Shown: piece after piece, positions 1-6,114 of the stretch
Layout of the letters: each line of letters starts with the position of its first letter
Position numbering within the stretch: position 1 is the first letter of the stretch
NCBI GenBank assembly: GCA_005791855.1
Contig: SXUH01000301.1
Location: 1 to 8,092, forward strand
DNA: 8,092 bases
Origin: Bdellovibrionales bacterium
GTDB lineage: Bacteria; Bdellovibrionota; Bacteriovoracia; Bacteriovoracales; Bacteriovoracaceae
Direction of reading: 5' to 3'
Program-made: the position numbers and the translations under genes
The notes under the pieces: model-generated
What the model was told of the DNA's origin: nothing
Database searches by the model: none
The model's input: the letters and a program-made list of their open reading frames with translations, nothing else

Positions 1-96
1 CCGCTGGAGGATCTCGTAGAGGGCCCGCACCACGCCGACCTGGTAGGCCGCTCGCGCCCCGCCGCCGGTCATCACCAAACCAATTTTTTTGCTCAT
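1..96 (-). CDS. Patatin-like phospholipase, N-terminal 32 codons only
   Basis: The reverse strand opens with ATG at 96 and stays open to the window edge, so only the first 32 residues are visible. They begin MSKKIGLVMTGGGARAAYQ and continue into VGVVRALYEIL. The TGGGAR stretch at residues 10-15 matches the glycine-rich oxyanion-hole motif (DGGG-x-R/K) that opens patatin-like phospholipases, and the following Y-Q-V-G-V-x-R-A-L helix is typical of bacterial family members. Known family members are lipid acyl hydrolases with a Ser-Asp dyad; the GxSxG serine motif would lie beyond the edge. The gene starts 39 nt after the stop of the upstream oxidoreductase on the same strand, so co-transcription is likely. 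There is only a weak AGG before the start, but CATACT, a poor -10-like hexamer, sits 6 nt upstream of it. Confidence 0.82.
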   Translation of the reverse strand, partial: MSKKIGLVMTGGGARAAYQVGVVRALYEILQR

Positions 97-135
97 GGAC
101 CTAGTATGCCATGGACCAGGAAAGATCGCTCCACT

Positions 136-1020
136 TTAGGATCCGAGGGATCGGGTCAGCCTTTCCGCGAGGGCGCGGGCCGACCCCAGGGCGCCGGTCG
201 CGTCCGGGGAGAGGAAGGCGTCTCCACAGAGGAAGAGGGACCCGTCGCACTCGTGGAAGGAATCCTCCAGCGAAGCCACGGGCCTTGAGTAGCGCCACTT
301 CTTGACCTCGGCGTGGGAGACGGCGTGCGCGCTCGCGGGAGGAAGAATTTTCTCCAGGAGTTCGAGGTCGGGGAGGTCGAAGTTCTTCTCCGAGAACTCC
401 TCCGTCGCGGTGACCACGTAGCCCTTGGGATGGAGGCCCCGGCCTTCCATGGGAAGGACCGTGGCGACGGAGGAGTTCTGATATCTGTCGAAGAGGGAAG
501 CCTCGGCGATGACAAGAGCGAGGATGGCCTTGTGGTAGGCCACGGCGGAGAGCTTCGGGTGGAAGGGAACTCCGCTTCTCTGGAGGAGCTCCAGGGACTG
601 GGGAAGGGGGGCGCTGAGGATGACTTTCTTTCCAGCGTACGTCGCGCCGTCCTCCGTTTCTACGGACCAGCCGACCTCTTGACCGGAGAGCTTCAGGACC
701 TTCTTCTCCCTGTGGATGGTCAGATCCACGGAGAGGGCCTTCGTGAACTGGTTGAGGCCGCCGCGGAGGTAGATCCCGTTCGGATCGACGGCGCTCTTCG
801 TCTCGAGTCCGGCTTCCGCCAGGAGGTCGAGGAGAGCTTGATCGGCTCTCAGGTACGGCGCTCCGTGGTCGAAGCCGAGGTCCTCGATTCTGCGAGTGGC
901 GATCCTCCCGCCGACCCCTTTTGATTTCTCAAGGATTATTGATTCGACGCCCCTCTTCTTTAGCAGCCGCGAAAGGACGATCCCCGAGAGGCCACAGCCG
1001 ACGATGATTACTTCTGTCAT
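136..1020 (-). CDS. Renalase-like FAD-dependent oxidoreductase
   Basis: This 294-residue protein has the full layout of a small FAD-dependent amine-oxidase/renalase-type flavoprotein. A Rossmann GxGxxG (G8, G10, G13) is followed by an acidic residue at the end of the second strand (E31) for the FAD ribose. The GGR motif comes next at 37-39 in the context GGRIATRR, then FDHGAPYLRA, as in renalase-like proteins. Near the C-terminus are KKWRYSRP (about 240-247) and LCGDAF (264-269) before a closing helix, the second FAD contact. The length is usual for the group. Substrate is unknown: characterised renalases oxidise off-pathway dihydro-NAD(P) isomers, but bacterial relatives are mostly uncharacterised. 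It is cytosolic, with no signal peptide. The ATG at 1020 has no clear Shine-Dalgarno sequence, and a TATAAA element ends 5 nt before it. It is probably the first gene of an operon with the patatin gene. Confidence 0.88.
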   Translation of the reverse strand: MTEVIIVGCGLSGIVLSRLLKKRGVESIILEKSKGVGGRIATRRIEDLGFDHGAPYLRADQALLDLLAEAGLETKSAVDPNGIYLRGGLNQFTKALSVDLTIHREKKVLKLSGQEVGWSVETEDGATYAGKKVILSAPLPQSLELLQRSGVPFHPKLSAVAYHKAILALVIAEASLFDRYQNSSVATVLPMEGRGLHPKGYVVTATEEFSEKNFDLPDLELLEKILPPASAHAVSHAEVKKWRYSRPVASLEDSFHECDGSLFLCGDAFLSPDATGALGSARALAERLTRSLGS

Positions 1021-1025
1021 AGTTC

Positions 1026-1031
1026 TTTATA
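1026..1031 (-). promoter_or_regulatory. -10-like TATAAA 5 nt before the oxidoreductase ATG
   Basis: Read on the minus strand, TATAAA is followed by GAACT and then the ATG at 1020. A transcript starting about 7 nt after this element would begin at or next to the start codon. No convincing -35 hexamer is visible at the usual distance. The call rests on the hexamer and its position only. Confidence 0.35.
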
Positions 1032-1080
1032 GCTCGAAAAGCCTTCAGACGGTCGCCATTCTTTCTCTGTTGAGCCTTTG

Positions 1081-1092
1081 TATAAATACAAT
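1081..1092 (+). promoter_or_regulatory. AT-rich -10 region for the TIGR01777 epimerase
   Basis: The plus strand carries TATAAATACAAT, containing two overlapping -10-like hexamers (TATAAA at 1081, TACAAT at 1087). They lie 41-52 nt before the ATG at 1133, within the 112-nt gap shared with the divergent oxidoreductase gene. The matching -35 is poor, so which hexamer is used cannot be said. The rest of the gap shows no other structure. Confidence 0.4.
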
Positions 1093-1132
1093 TTTCTCTG
1101 CCAGCGTTACGATCAAAAGAAAAGAGGTCAGC

Positions 1133-2044
1133 ATGAAAGTTTTAATCACAGGGGCGACGGGGTTTGTGGGCCGGCAGATCGTGAGGCAGCTCCTCGAGGC
1201 CGGAGACGAGGTGGTGGTGCTCACGAGGAACGTAGCCAAGGGGATCCTGACCCTCGGGAACGGCTGCGAGTTCTTCGTCTGGAGCGATACGAACAGGCCC
1301 GCGCCCGCCGAGGCCTTCGCCGGAGTGGACGGAGTCATCAACCTCATGGGCGAGGGGATCGCGGAGAAGCGCTGGAGCGAAGAGCAGAAGCGGCGGATCT
1401 ACGACTCGCGGATCAAGGGAACCGCGAGCCTCCTGGAGACCATGGGAAGGCTCGAGAAGAGGCCCTCGGTTTTCGTCTCCACCTCCGCCGTCGGGATCTA
1501 CGGGAACCGGGAGACCGAGGAGCTCACGGAGGCTTCGGCGACCGGGGACGATTTCCTCGCCCGGCTCTGCAAGGACTGGGAGAAGGAGGCGAGCCACGCC
1601 ATGGCCCTGGGGATTCGCCTCGCCATCATCCGCGTGGGGGTGGTGCTCGGGAAGAACGGCGGCGCTCTGAAGAAGATGCTCCCGATCTTCAAGTTCGGAG
1701 CGGGGGGCCGGGTGGGAAGCGGGAAGCAGGTGATGAGCTGGGTCCACGTCGAGGACCTCGCCGCGATGTTCGTGCGGGCGCTGAAGGATCCGAGCATCCA
1801 GGGTGTGTACAACGGAACCGCTCCGGGCCCGGTGACCAATGAAGAGTTCACGAAGGTCCTGGGGAAGGTCCTGCGGAAGCCGACCATCGCTCCGGCGCCG
1901 GCCTTCGCCATGAAGCTCGTCTTCGGGGAGATGTCCGCGGTCCTGCTCGAGGGCCAGCGGGTCCTGCCCGCGAAGTTTCAGGAAGCCCGGTTCTCCTACC
2001 GGTACCCGGGGCTCGAAGCGGCCCTGAGAGACGCCACGGCTTAG
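1133..2044 (+). CDS. TIGR01777 family NAD(P)-binding epimerase (SDR39U1/YfcH-like)
   Basis: A 303-residue extended short-chain dehydrogenase-like protein. The N-terminal MKVLITGATGFVG holds the GxxGxxG nucleotide-binding loop (G7, G10, G13). Family hallmarks follow: NLMGEGIAEKRW then SRIKGT, the VSTSAVGIYG strand with the Tyr of the active-site region, the LCKDWE helix, RVGVVLGKNGGALKKML, and GSGKQVMSWVHVEDL. The C-terminal third (NEEF, PAFAMKL, GEMS, the VLP segment and the YRYPGLEAAL end) matches the DUF1731 domain typical of TIGR01777 proteins. Length is normal. The reaction is unknown in most bacteria; E. coli YfcH belongs here. The open frame extends upstream to 896, but the ATG at 1133 is chosen because it starts exactly at the first Rossmann strand and has GAGG 5 nt before it. 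Its stop overlaps the stop of the convergent SUKH gene by 4 nt. Confidence 0.93.
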   Translation: MKVLITGATGFVGRQIVRQLLEAGDEVVVLTRNVAKGILTLGNGCEFFVWSDTNRPAPAEAFAGVDGVINLMGEGIAEKRWSEEQKRRIYDSRIKGTASLLETMGRLEKRPSVFVSTSAVGIYGNRETEELTEASATGDDFLARLCKDWEKEASHAMALGIRLAIIRVGVVLGKNGGALKKMLPIFKFGAGGRVGSGKQVMSWVHVEDLAAMFVRALKDPSIQGVYNGTAPGPVTNEEFTKVLGKVLRKPTIAPAPAFAMKLVFGEMSAVLLEGQRVLPAKFQEARFSYRYPGLEAALRDATA

Positions 2045-2505
2045 AGCTTGCTCAGGGTCCCGAGGAATTTTCTGAAGTTCGAGGCCAGGGGGACGAGCTC
2101 GGGCCTGCCGGGCACGGAGTCCCGCTTGTTCCAGAAGACCACCGCCGGGACGTCCAGCCGGTCTTCGTAGTCGAAGCAGACGAAGTCGCCGCCGACCACG
2201 GAGGCGAAGGGGACGAGGTGTTCGCCGATAGCGTCGACGTACTGGGACCAGACGATGCCCACGTCGGCGTCGCCGTGCTCGCTGGTCTCGTAGTCCGAGA
2301 CCATGCAGAGGAACTTGTCGATGGCCTTCTTGTGCTTGCCGGCCTTGAAGTACTTCTTGATGGGCACGCCACCGTTCTGGATGCGGATGAACTCGACGTA
2401 CTCGGGGTCGAACTCGTGGCCCACCCGTCTCTCGGTTTCCTGGAGGTAGTCCAGGTCCACTTCCGGCGCTCCGGTGTCTTCAACGTAGGCGATCTCTAGG
2501 CTCAT
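2041..2505 (-). CDS. SMI1/KNR4 (SUKH) family protein
   Basis: A 154-residue acidic protein with the SUKH-1 pattern. An N-terminal segment FDPEYVEFIRIQNGGVP (residues 32-48) has the characteristic NGG. An extended central helix/strand region leads to LVPFASVVGGDFVCFDY (97-113), the family's GGDxxxxD strand, and then a tryptophan-poor AVVFWNKR strand and a closing helix. SUKH proteins are widespread as immunity proteins to contact-dependent and polymorphic toxins, and as stand-alone regulators or scaffolds. No toxin gene is adjacent here, so an immunity role is only a possibility. The ATG at 2505 has a good AGAGGA Shine-Dalgarno about 6 nt upstream, and the gene lies 10 nt after the aldehyde dehydrogenase stop, so they form a two-gene operon. 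The 3' end overlaps the convergent epimerase gene by 4 nt. Confidence 0.85.
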   Translation of the reverse strand: MSLEIAYVEDTGAPEVDLDYLQETERRVGHEFDPEYVEFIRIQNGGVPIKKYFKAGKHKKAIDKFLCMVSDYETSEHGDADVGIVWSQYVDAIGEHLVPFASVVGGDFVCFDYEDRLDVPAVVFWNKRDSVPGRPELVPLASNFRKFLGTLSKL

Positions 2506-2515
2506 CGGTTTCCTC

Positions 2516-3949
2516 TTAGGCTTTAATGATTATCTGCTTCAACCTCGTCATGTCTTCGATCGCGTACCGGACCCCTCCCATCCCGAGGCCCGAGAGCTTG
2601 TGGCCCCCGAAGGGCATGTGGTCCACCCGGAAGGCGGTGTGGTTATTAATCACCACCGTCATGGTCGAGAGCGCTCCGGCGATCTCCAGCGCCCGGGTGA
2701 GGTCCGCGGTGAACACCGCGGCTTCGAACTTGTAGTCGTTGGAGTTCAGGTACTCCAGGAGCTCGGCTTCATCCGCATACGGGTTCACGCACACCACGGG
2801 GCCAAAGACTTCTTCTCTCATTAGGGTCACGTCTCTCGGCACGTTCGTCAATATCGTCGGAGCTAAAAATTGTTTAATTTTCCCTGAGGCCCGGTTCCCG
2901 CACTCGAGGGTCGCGCCGGCCCTGGTCGCTTCCTCGATCCAGGCCTGGATCCGCTGGACTTCCCGGGGCCTGATGAGGGGGCCCAGGTCCGTTGCTTCGT
3001 CGGTGGCGGGGCCCACCACCAGGGCCTCGGCGGAAGCGCGGAACTGCTCGAGGAAGGTCCGGTAGACGGTCTCTTCGACGAAGATGCGCTGGGTGGAGAT
3101 GCAGACCTGGCCCGAGTGGTAGAACGAACCCTTCGTGAGCGCCGTCACCGCGGCTCCGATGTCCGCGTCGGCCCGCACGATGGCCGGGGCCTGGCCGCCG
3201 TGCTCGAGGGAGATGCGGGTGCCGGGGGCGATCTTCCGCCGCAGAGACCACCCGACCTGCGGGGAACCGATGAAGCTCACGTAGTCGACGCGGTCCGAGG
3301 AGATGAGGGTTTCGATCTCCGGGACCTCCGCGTGCACGACGGTGAGCGCGCCGGGAGGCAGGCCCGCGGCGGCGAAGAGCTCCTCGAGCTTGAAGGCGCA
3401 CAGGGGTGTCGCGGGCGCGGGCTTCAGGACCACCGGGCAGCCGGCGGCCAGGGCGCAGCCGACCTGGTGGCAGAGAAGGTTCAGGGGATGGTTGAACGCG
3501 GAGATGGCCACCACGGCGCCGATGGGATCCCGGGTGGTGAAGGCGGTGTGGTTCTTCCCCGCGGCCGCCCGGTCCAGGGGGATGGTCTCTCCGTGGTTCC
3601 GCAGGACTTCCTCCGCGCAGAGCTCGAGGGTGGCCACGGCCCGGTCCACCTCGACGCGCGCGTCCCGGAGGGGTTTCCCTCCTTCGGAGCTGATGAGCCA
3701 GGCGAAGGACTCCCGGGCCTCGGCGACCTTCCGGGAGACGGAGCTGAGGATCCGCGCGCGATCCCGCTTCGACAGTGCGGCCACGGTCTTCTTCGCCGCG
3801 GGGAGGGTCCCGAGGAGGCGGGCGATGTCCTCCGCGGTCGCGTACTGGACCCTCGTCAGGAGCGACTGGTCGTTCGGCGACGTGACCTCGTGGAACCTCC
3901 CCGTCGAGGGAGAAAACTTAATCGGAAGTTCCGCCGGGAGTTGAAACAT
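2516..3949 (-). CDS. NAD(P)-dependent aldehyde dehydrogenase (ALDH superfamily)
   Basis: A complete 477-residue ALDH. Visible catalytic landmarks are Asn153 in AFNHPLN, Lys176 in VLKPAPATP (cofactor ribose/phosphate contact), the GSPQVG turn (about 228-233), Glu249 in SLEHGGQAP, and the nucleophile Cys283 in SGQVCISTQRI. EEVFGPVV follows at 379-386, and RVDHMPFGGHKLSGLG lies near the C-terminus. The VDHMPFGG end and the LEHGG variant of the usual LELGG motif resemble the ALDH family 21/y4uC and lactaldehyde dehydrogenase-like subgroup. It therefore probably oxidises a small aldehyde to its acid, but the substrate cannot be read from sequence. The ATG at 3949 has AGGA 5 nt upstream. The SUKH gene follows 10 nt downstream. 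Inside the gene, residues 357-362 (KIKQFL) are encoded by a conspicuously AT-only-ending codon patch. Confidence 0.95.
   Translation of the reverse strand: MFQLPAELPIKFSPSTGRFHEVTSPNDQSLLTRVQYATAEDIARLLGTLPAAKKTVAALSKRDRARILSSVSRKVAEARESFAWLISSEGGKPLRDARVEVDRAVATLELCAEEVLRNHGETIPLDRAAAGKNHTAFTTRDPIGAVVAISAFNHPLNLLCHQVGCALAAGCPVVLKPAPATPLCAFKLEELFAAAGLPPGALTVVHAEVPEIETLISSDRVDYVSFIGSPQVGWSLRRKIAPGTRISLEHGGQAPAIVRADADIGAAVTALTKGSFYHSGQVCISTQRIFVEETVYRTFLEQFRASAEALVVGPATDEATDLGPLIRPREVQRIQAWIEEATRAGATLECGNRASGKIKQFLAPTILTNVPRDVTLMREEVFGPVVCVNPYADEAELLEYLNSNDYKFEAAVFTADLTRALEIAGALSTMTVVINNHTAFRVDHMPFGGHKLSGLGMGGVRYAIEDMTRLKQIIIKA
2866..2881. repeat. AT-rich 6-bp inverted repeat inside the aldehyde dehydrogenase gene
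   Basis: On the plus strand AAAATT is followed by GTTT and then AATTTT, a perfect 6-bp inverted repeat with a 4-nt loop. It is wholly A/T in the stem and lies within otherwise GC-rich coding sequence. The repeat is seen directly; any function is unknown and the stem would be weak. Confidence 0.5.
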
Positions 3950-3951
3950 GC

Positions 3952-3979
3952 TTGTCCTAAGAGGAAATTAGATTACACT
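3952..3979 (+). promoter_or_regulatory. Putative promoter of the 3986 lipoprotein gene
   Basis: TTGTCC (3952-3957) and TACACT (3974-3979) are separated by 16 nt and match the sigma-70 hexamers at four positions each. The -10 ends 6 nt before the ATG at 3986. Transcription from here would start at about the ATG, in keeping with the absence of a nearby Shine-Dalgarno sequence. Confidence 0.4.
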
Positions 3980-4000
3980 CTACCCATGACCAGGACTAAA
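3972..4000 (-). promoter_or_regulatory. Putative promoter of the aldehyde dehydrogenase-SUKH operon
   Basis: On the minus strand TTTAGT (4000-3995) and TGTAAT (3977-3972) are 17 nt apart; the -10 matches consensus at five of six positions, the -35 only weakly. The predicted start leaves a leader of about 16 nt containing AGGA before the ATG at 3949. The -35 lies inside the divergent lipoprotein's coding sequence, and the -10 overlaps the opposing -10. Confidence 0.45.
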
Positions 4001-4366
4001 GTTTCCCCGCTGCTCCTCTGCTTGTCGATACTAAGTGCGGCTTGCACGAAAGAACTCAGGTATACCAAGGAAGAGCTCCTCGCCCGGACGCAGGCGGCGG
4101 ACCCGACCGCCACGGTGATCCTCCCGCGGAACATGGAGGAGGGGGCGTCCTGCATGAGCTACACCAGCGGGTGCGTCTCCGCGCACACGGTGAAGGTCCG
4201 GCAGCTCGAGCTCATCGCGGTGGAGTTCATGAGCACCACCGAGGCCATCCACGCGGCCAAGAAGTACCGCGGGTTCTACCTCCGCAACTGGTTCCTGGAC
4301 GACGTGAGCGGAGAGCCGAGCCTCGAGCGGTTCGTGGTGGAGAAGCTAGAAGCCAAAAAACCTTGA
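3986..4366 (+). CDS. Small lipoprotein of unknown family
   Basis: A 126-residue protein with an N-terminal lipoprotein signal: basic T-R-T-K, a hydrophobic stretch SPLLLCLSILS and the lipobox-like SAAC with Cys20 as the lipidated residue. The -3 position is Ser where Leu is more usual. The mature part of about 107 residues carries a Cys pair, C56 and C63, in ASCMSYTSGC that may form a disulfide. It then has a strand LELIAVEF, a helix TEAIHAAKKY and a conserved-looking tail RNWFLDDVSGEP. I do not recognise the family. The frame is open further upstream, but that part is antisense to the aldehyde dehydrogenase. The ATG at 3986 is chosen because it begins the signal peptide exactly. No Shine-Dalgarno is close. 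The last 21 nt overlap the end of the convergent haemoglobin gene. Confidence 0.85.
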   Translation: MTRTKVSPLLLCLSILSAACTKELRYTKEELLARTQAADPTATVILPRNMEEGASCMSYTSGCVSAHTVKVRQLELIAVEFMSTTEAIHAAKKYRGFYLRNWFLDDVSGEPSLERFVVEKLEAKKP

Positions 4367-4711
4367 GAAGATCCCTTCGAAGATCTGGAGCTTGGTCTCC
4401 CAGCTCCGCCGCAGCTCCTCGAACCGCGGCTCCGGGGGGCTGGCCGCGAGCGTCTTCCGAAACAGGAGGAGCCACCGCCCCAGTTCCCCGCGCTTGATCC
4501 CCAGGGGAACGTGGACGCGGATGACGTCGAAGGGCTCGGAGATCTCCCGGCTGGCCTTCCCCAGGAGCTGGAGCTCCCAGAAGCTCGCGATCCGCGGGAT
4601 GTGGGCGTCGAAGTCTTCGATGTTCCGGAAGTGGTAGCCGATGAGGACGTCGTCCCGGACCCGGTCGTAGAACGCCGCCACCACGGAGAGGATCCACTGG
4701 TTCTCGGTCAT
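4346..4711 (-). CDS. Group III truncated haemoglobin
   Basis: A 121-residue protein fitting truncated haemoglobin group III (the class of Campylobacter Ctb). Phe14-Tyr15 in AAFYDRVRDD gives the B9-B10 pair, with Tyr15 the likely haem-ligand hydrogen donor. HIPRIASFWELQLLG (37-51) matches the family's E helix with FW at 44-45. His67 in RVHVPL is the likely proximal haem ligand, 13 residues before Trp80 in GRWLLLF, in line with the family spacing. Members bind O2 or NO in the cytosol and are linked to nitrosative or low-oxygen physiology; a specific role here is inference. The start ATG overlaps the upstream gene's TGA as ATGA and lacks a Shine-Dalgarno, so translation is probably coupled. A longer open frame to 4849 would lie inside the upstream gene and is not supported. 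The 3' end overlaps the lipoprotein gene by 21 nt. Confidence 0.85.
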   Translation of the reverse strand: MTENQWILSVVAAFYDRVRDDVLIGYHFRNIEDFDAHIPRIASFWELQLLGKASREISEPFDVIRVHVPLGIKRGELGRWLLLFRKTLAASPPEPRFEELRRSWETKLQIFEGIFSRFFGF

Positions 4712-5733
4712 AGGGACTGCTGGAGCTCGGGGATCCGCGAGTAGAAGGAGCGGGTGACGGTCTTGGACTGGAAGCCCTGCTCGAGGAAGAACTTCAGCTC
4801 CTCCTTGTCGTCGAAGATCACCTTCGTGCCGAACTTCAGGAGGTGGCACTTCCGGGACTCGGGCATCTCGAAGAACTTCAGGAGCGCGTACTGGGTGTAG
4901 AGCTCGTCCATGATGAGCGCCTCGGACTCCGTCTCGAAGAGGAAGGGCTCGAAGAAGACGTTCCCGCTCTTGCCCTTGAGCACCACCAGGCAGCCCAGGA
5001 TCCGGTCATCCTTCTCGAAGGTCAGGATCTGCGCCCCGAGCTTCTTCCAGCTCGCGAGCTGCTCGGGCTTCACCGGCAGGTCCCTGGGGGCCTCGTCCAC
5101 GGTCGGGTAGTCGCCGAGGTTGATGTGGGCCTTCTTGAGCTCCTTCCACCCGGCGCGGATCTCCTTCTGCGTGGGGGCCTTGAGCCCGGAGAGGTAGTCC
5201 TGGTAGGACTTGCAGGCCTTCACCAGGGGCTCGAGGATGTAGGATTCCTTCACGCTCAGGGGCGGGGTCTCCCAGGAGATCTGGTAGTCCTGGAGGCCCT
5301 TCAGGCAGGAGAGCTGCTGGGCCACGATGTCCTTCCGGGATTCGTACTCCTTGATGAGCTTCTGCACCTGCTCCTTGCCGGTGCGGGCGAAGCGCGGGTC
5401 GAAGACGCAGATCCCGGAGCTGCCGTCGCCGACCTGCCAGGTGACCTGCTTCCAGTGCTCCGGGTCCTTGTTCCAGAAGGCCATCCGCTTGTGCAGCGGA
5501 AGGATCTTCTTGTAGGGCACGGGCCGCAGGCACAGCTGGGCGAAGCCGATGGGCGTGTTCTGGGTCGGGCCGAAGAATAAGAAATAGGTGAACACGTCGC
5601 CCGCGGGGGCCGAGTCGTGGCTCTCCACCAGCGAGGAGAAGCTCGCCACGTCCTCCTGGAGAAGGACTTCGATGTTGCCTACGAACTCCGGGTCGATCTC
5701 ATGAATGGAGTGAAACTTCTGCACAATCAGCAT
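4708..5733 (-). CDS. Hypothetical protein, possibly a divergent two-lobed GNAT-like protein
   Basis: A 341-residue soluble protein that I do not recognise. It has no signal peptide or membrane segment. The N-terminal third alternates helix and strand, with a strand pair FTYFLFFGPTQNTPIGFAQL (48-67). The middle (about 120-220) is charged and helical, rich in Lys and Glu. The C-terminal third has a strand pair around ILTFEKDDRILGCLVVLKGK, a long helix LIMDELYTQYALLKFF, a strand HLLKFG and a final EELKFFLEQGFQ segment. That order, with a closing F-L-x-x-G-F, is reminiscent of GNAT acyltransferases, but no acetyl-CoA loop (R/Q-x-x-G-x-G/A) is evident, so the comparison is tentative. Codon choice is strongly biased to C/G-ending codons, unlike the two upstream genes. 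The ATG at 5733 follows the zinc-ribbon gene's stop by 21 nt and has no clear Shine-Dalgarno. The stop overlaps the haemoglobin start. Confidence 0.85.
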   Translation of the reverse strand: MLIVQKFHSIHEIDPEFVGNIEVLLQEDVASFSSLVESHDSAPAGDVFTYFLFFGPTQNTPIGFAQLCLRPVPYKKILPLHKRMAFWNKDPEHWKQVTWQVGDGSSGICVFDPRFARTGKEQVQKLIKEYESRKDIVAQQLSCLKGLQDYQISWETPPLSVKESYILEPLVKACKSYQDYLSGLKAPTQKEIRAGWKELKKAHINLGDYPTVDEAPRDLPVKPEQLASWKKLGAQILTFEKDDRILGCLVVLKGKSGNVFFEPFLFETESEALIMDELYTQYALLKFFEMPESRKCHLLKFGTKVIFDDKEELKFFLEQGFQSKTVTRSFYSRIPELQQSL

Positions 5734-5754
5734 GGATTCATTGTGGACTTTTTT

Positions 5755-6114
5755 TCAGCGAGAGTCAAAACGGGAGAGCTTGAATGGCCTCGCACAGTAC
5801 GGACAGAACTTCCAGAACTGCACGTCGACCTCCTGCCCGCAGTCGCACGAGTACGGAGCCGACAGATCGTCCAGCGAGTTCCCCAGCATGAAGATGTCAG
5901 GACGCATCGCTCTGACTGTTAAGGAATTAGCAACATATCCACCGGGGACGAGGGGGTCGGGCTTGAACTTCGCCGGACCCACGGCTTCGTCGACTCTGAT
6001 GTTCACCTTGAAGTCCTGGCGCGCTTCGAGGTCGAAGTTCGGAAGGCCCGCCATGTTTTCAATGGCCTTGATGACTTCTAGGATCTTATTCGGGTCCTGG
6101 CTTGGGTTTTTCAA
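5755..6114 (-). CDS. Small protein with C-terminal zinc ribbon
   Basis: A 119-residue protein ending in a zinc-ribbon knuckle: Cys90, Cys92, Cys104 and Cys107 (C-x-C-x11-C-x2-C, in SCDCGQEV and KFCPYCARPF). The part before it has an N-terminal helix (about 8-22) and short strands around FKVNIRVDEA and SLTVRAM; I know no family for it. The zinc ribbon suggests nucleic-acid or protein binding. The longest frame starts with TTG at 6114, inside the end of the upstream gene (29-nt overlap), with GGAG 4 nt before it. The next in-frame start is ATG at 6054, which would remove 20 residues. I favour TTG because of the GGAG and the helix it encodes, with moderate certainty. It is the second gene of the four-gene minus-strand unit; the next gene begins 21 nt after its stop. 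Confidence 0.78.
   Translation of the reverse strand: MKNPSQDPNKILEVIKAIENMAGLPNFDLEARQDFKVNIRVDEAVGPAKFKPDPLVPGGYVANSLTVRAMRPDIFMLGNSLDDLSAPYSCDCGQEVDVQFWKFCPYCARPFKLSRFDSR

Noticed and set aside
313..924. 203-codon plus-strand open frame opposite the oxidoreductase
   Set aside because: The opposite strand has a complete flavoprotein; this frame has no recognisable motif.
896..1132. N-terminal extension of the epimerase frame
   Set aside because: It overlaps the oxidoreductase gene and the divergent promoter; the Rossmann fold and SD both point to 1133.
3116..3985. Upstream part of a 416-codon plus-strand open frame ending at 4366
   Set aside because: It is antisense to the aldehyde dehydrogenase, whose motifs are complete; its Arg/Gly/Glu-rich composition is that of a shadow frame. 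Only the part from 3986, with a signal peptide, is real.
4369..4386. Hairpin AGATC/GATCT after the lipoprotein stop as a terminator
   Set aside because: Only a 5-bp stem with no U run after it, and it lies within the haemoglobin coding sequence.
4712..4849. N-terminal extension of the haemoglobin
   Set aside because: It lies inside the upstream gene in another frame and its translation has no globin character; the ATGA overlap at 4708-4711 is the natural start.
4843..5580. 245-codon plus-strand open frame antisense to the 341-aa gene
   Set aside because: Leu/Gly/Glu-rich low-complexity translation, as expected opposite a GC-biased gene; no motif or start signal.
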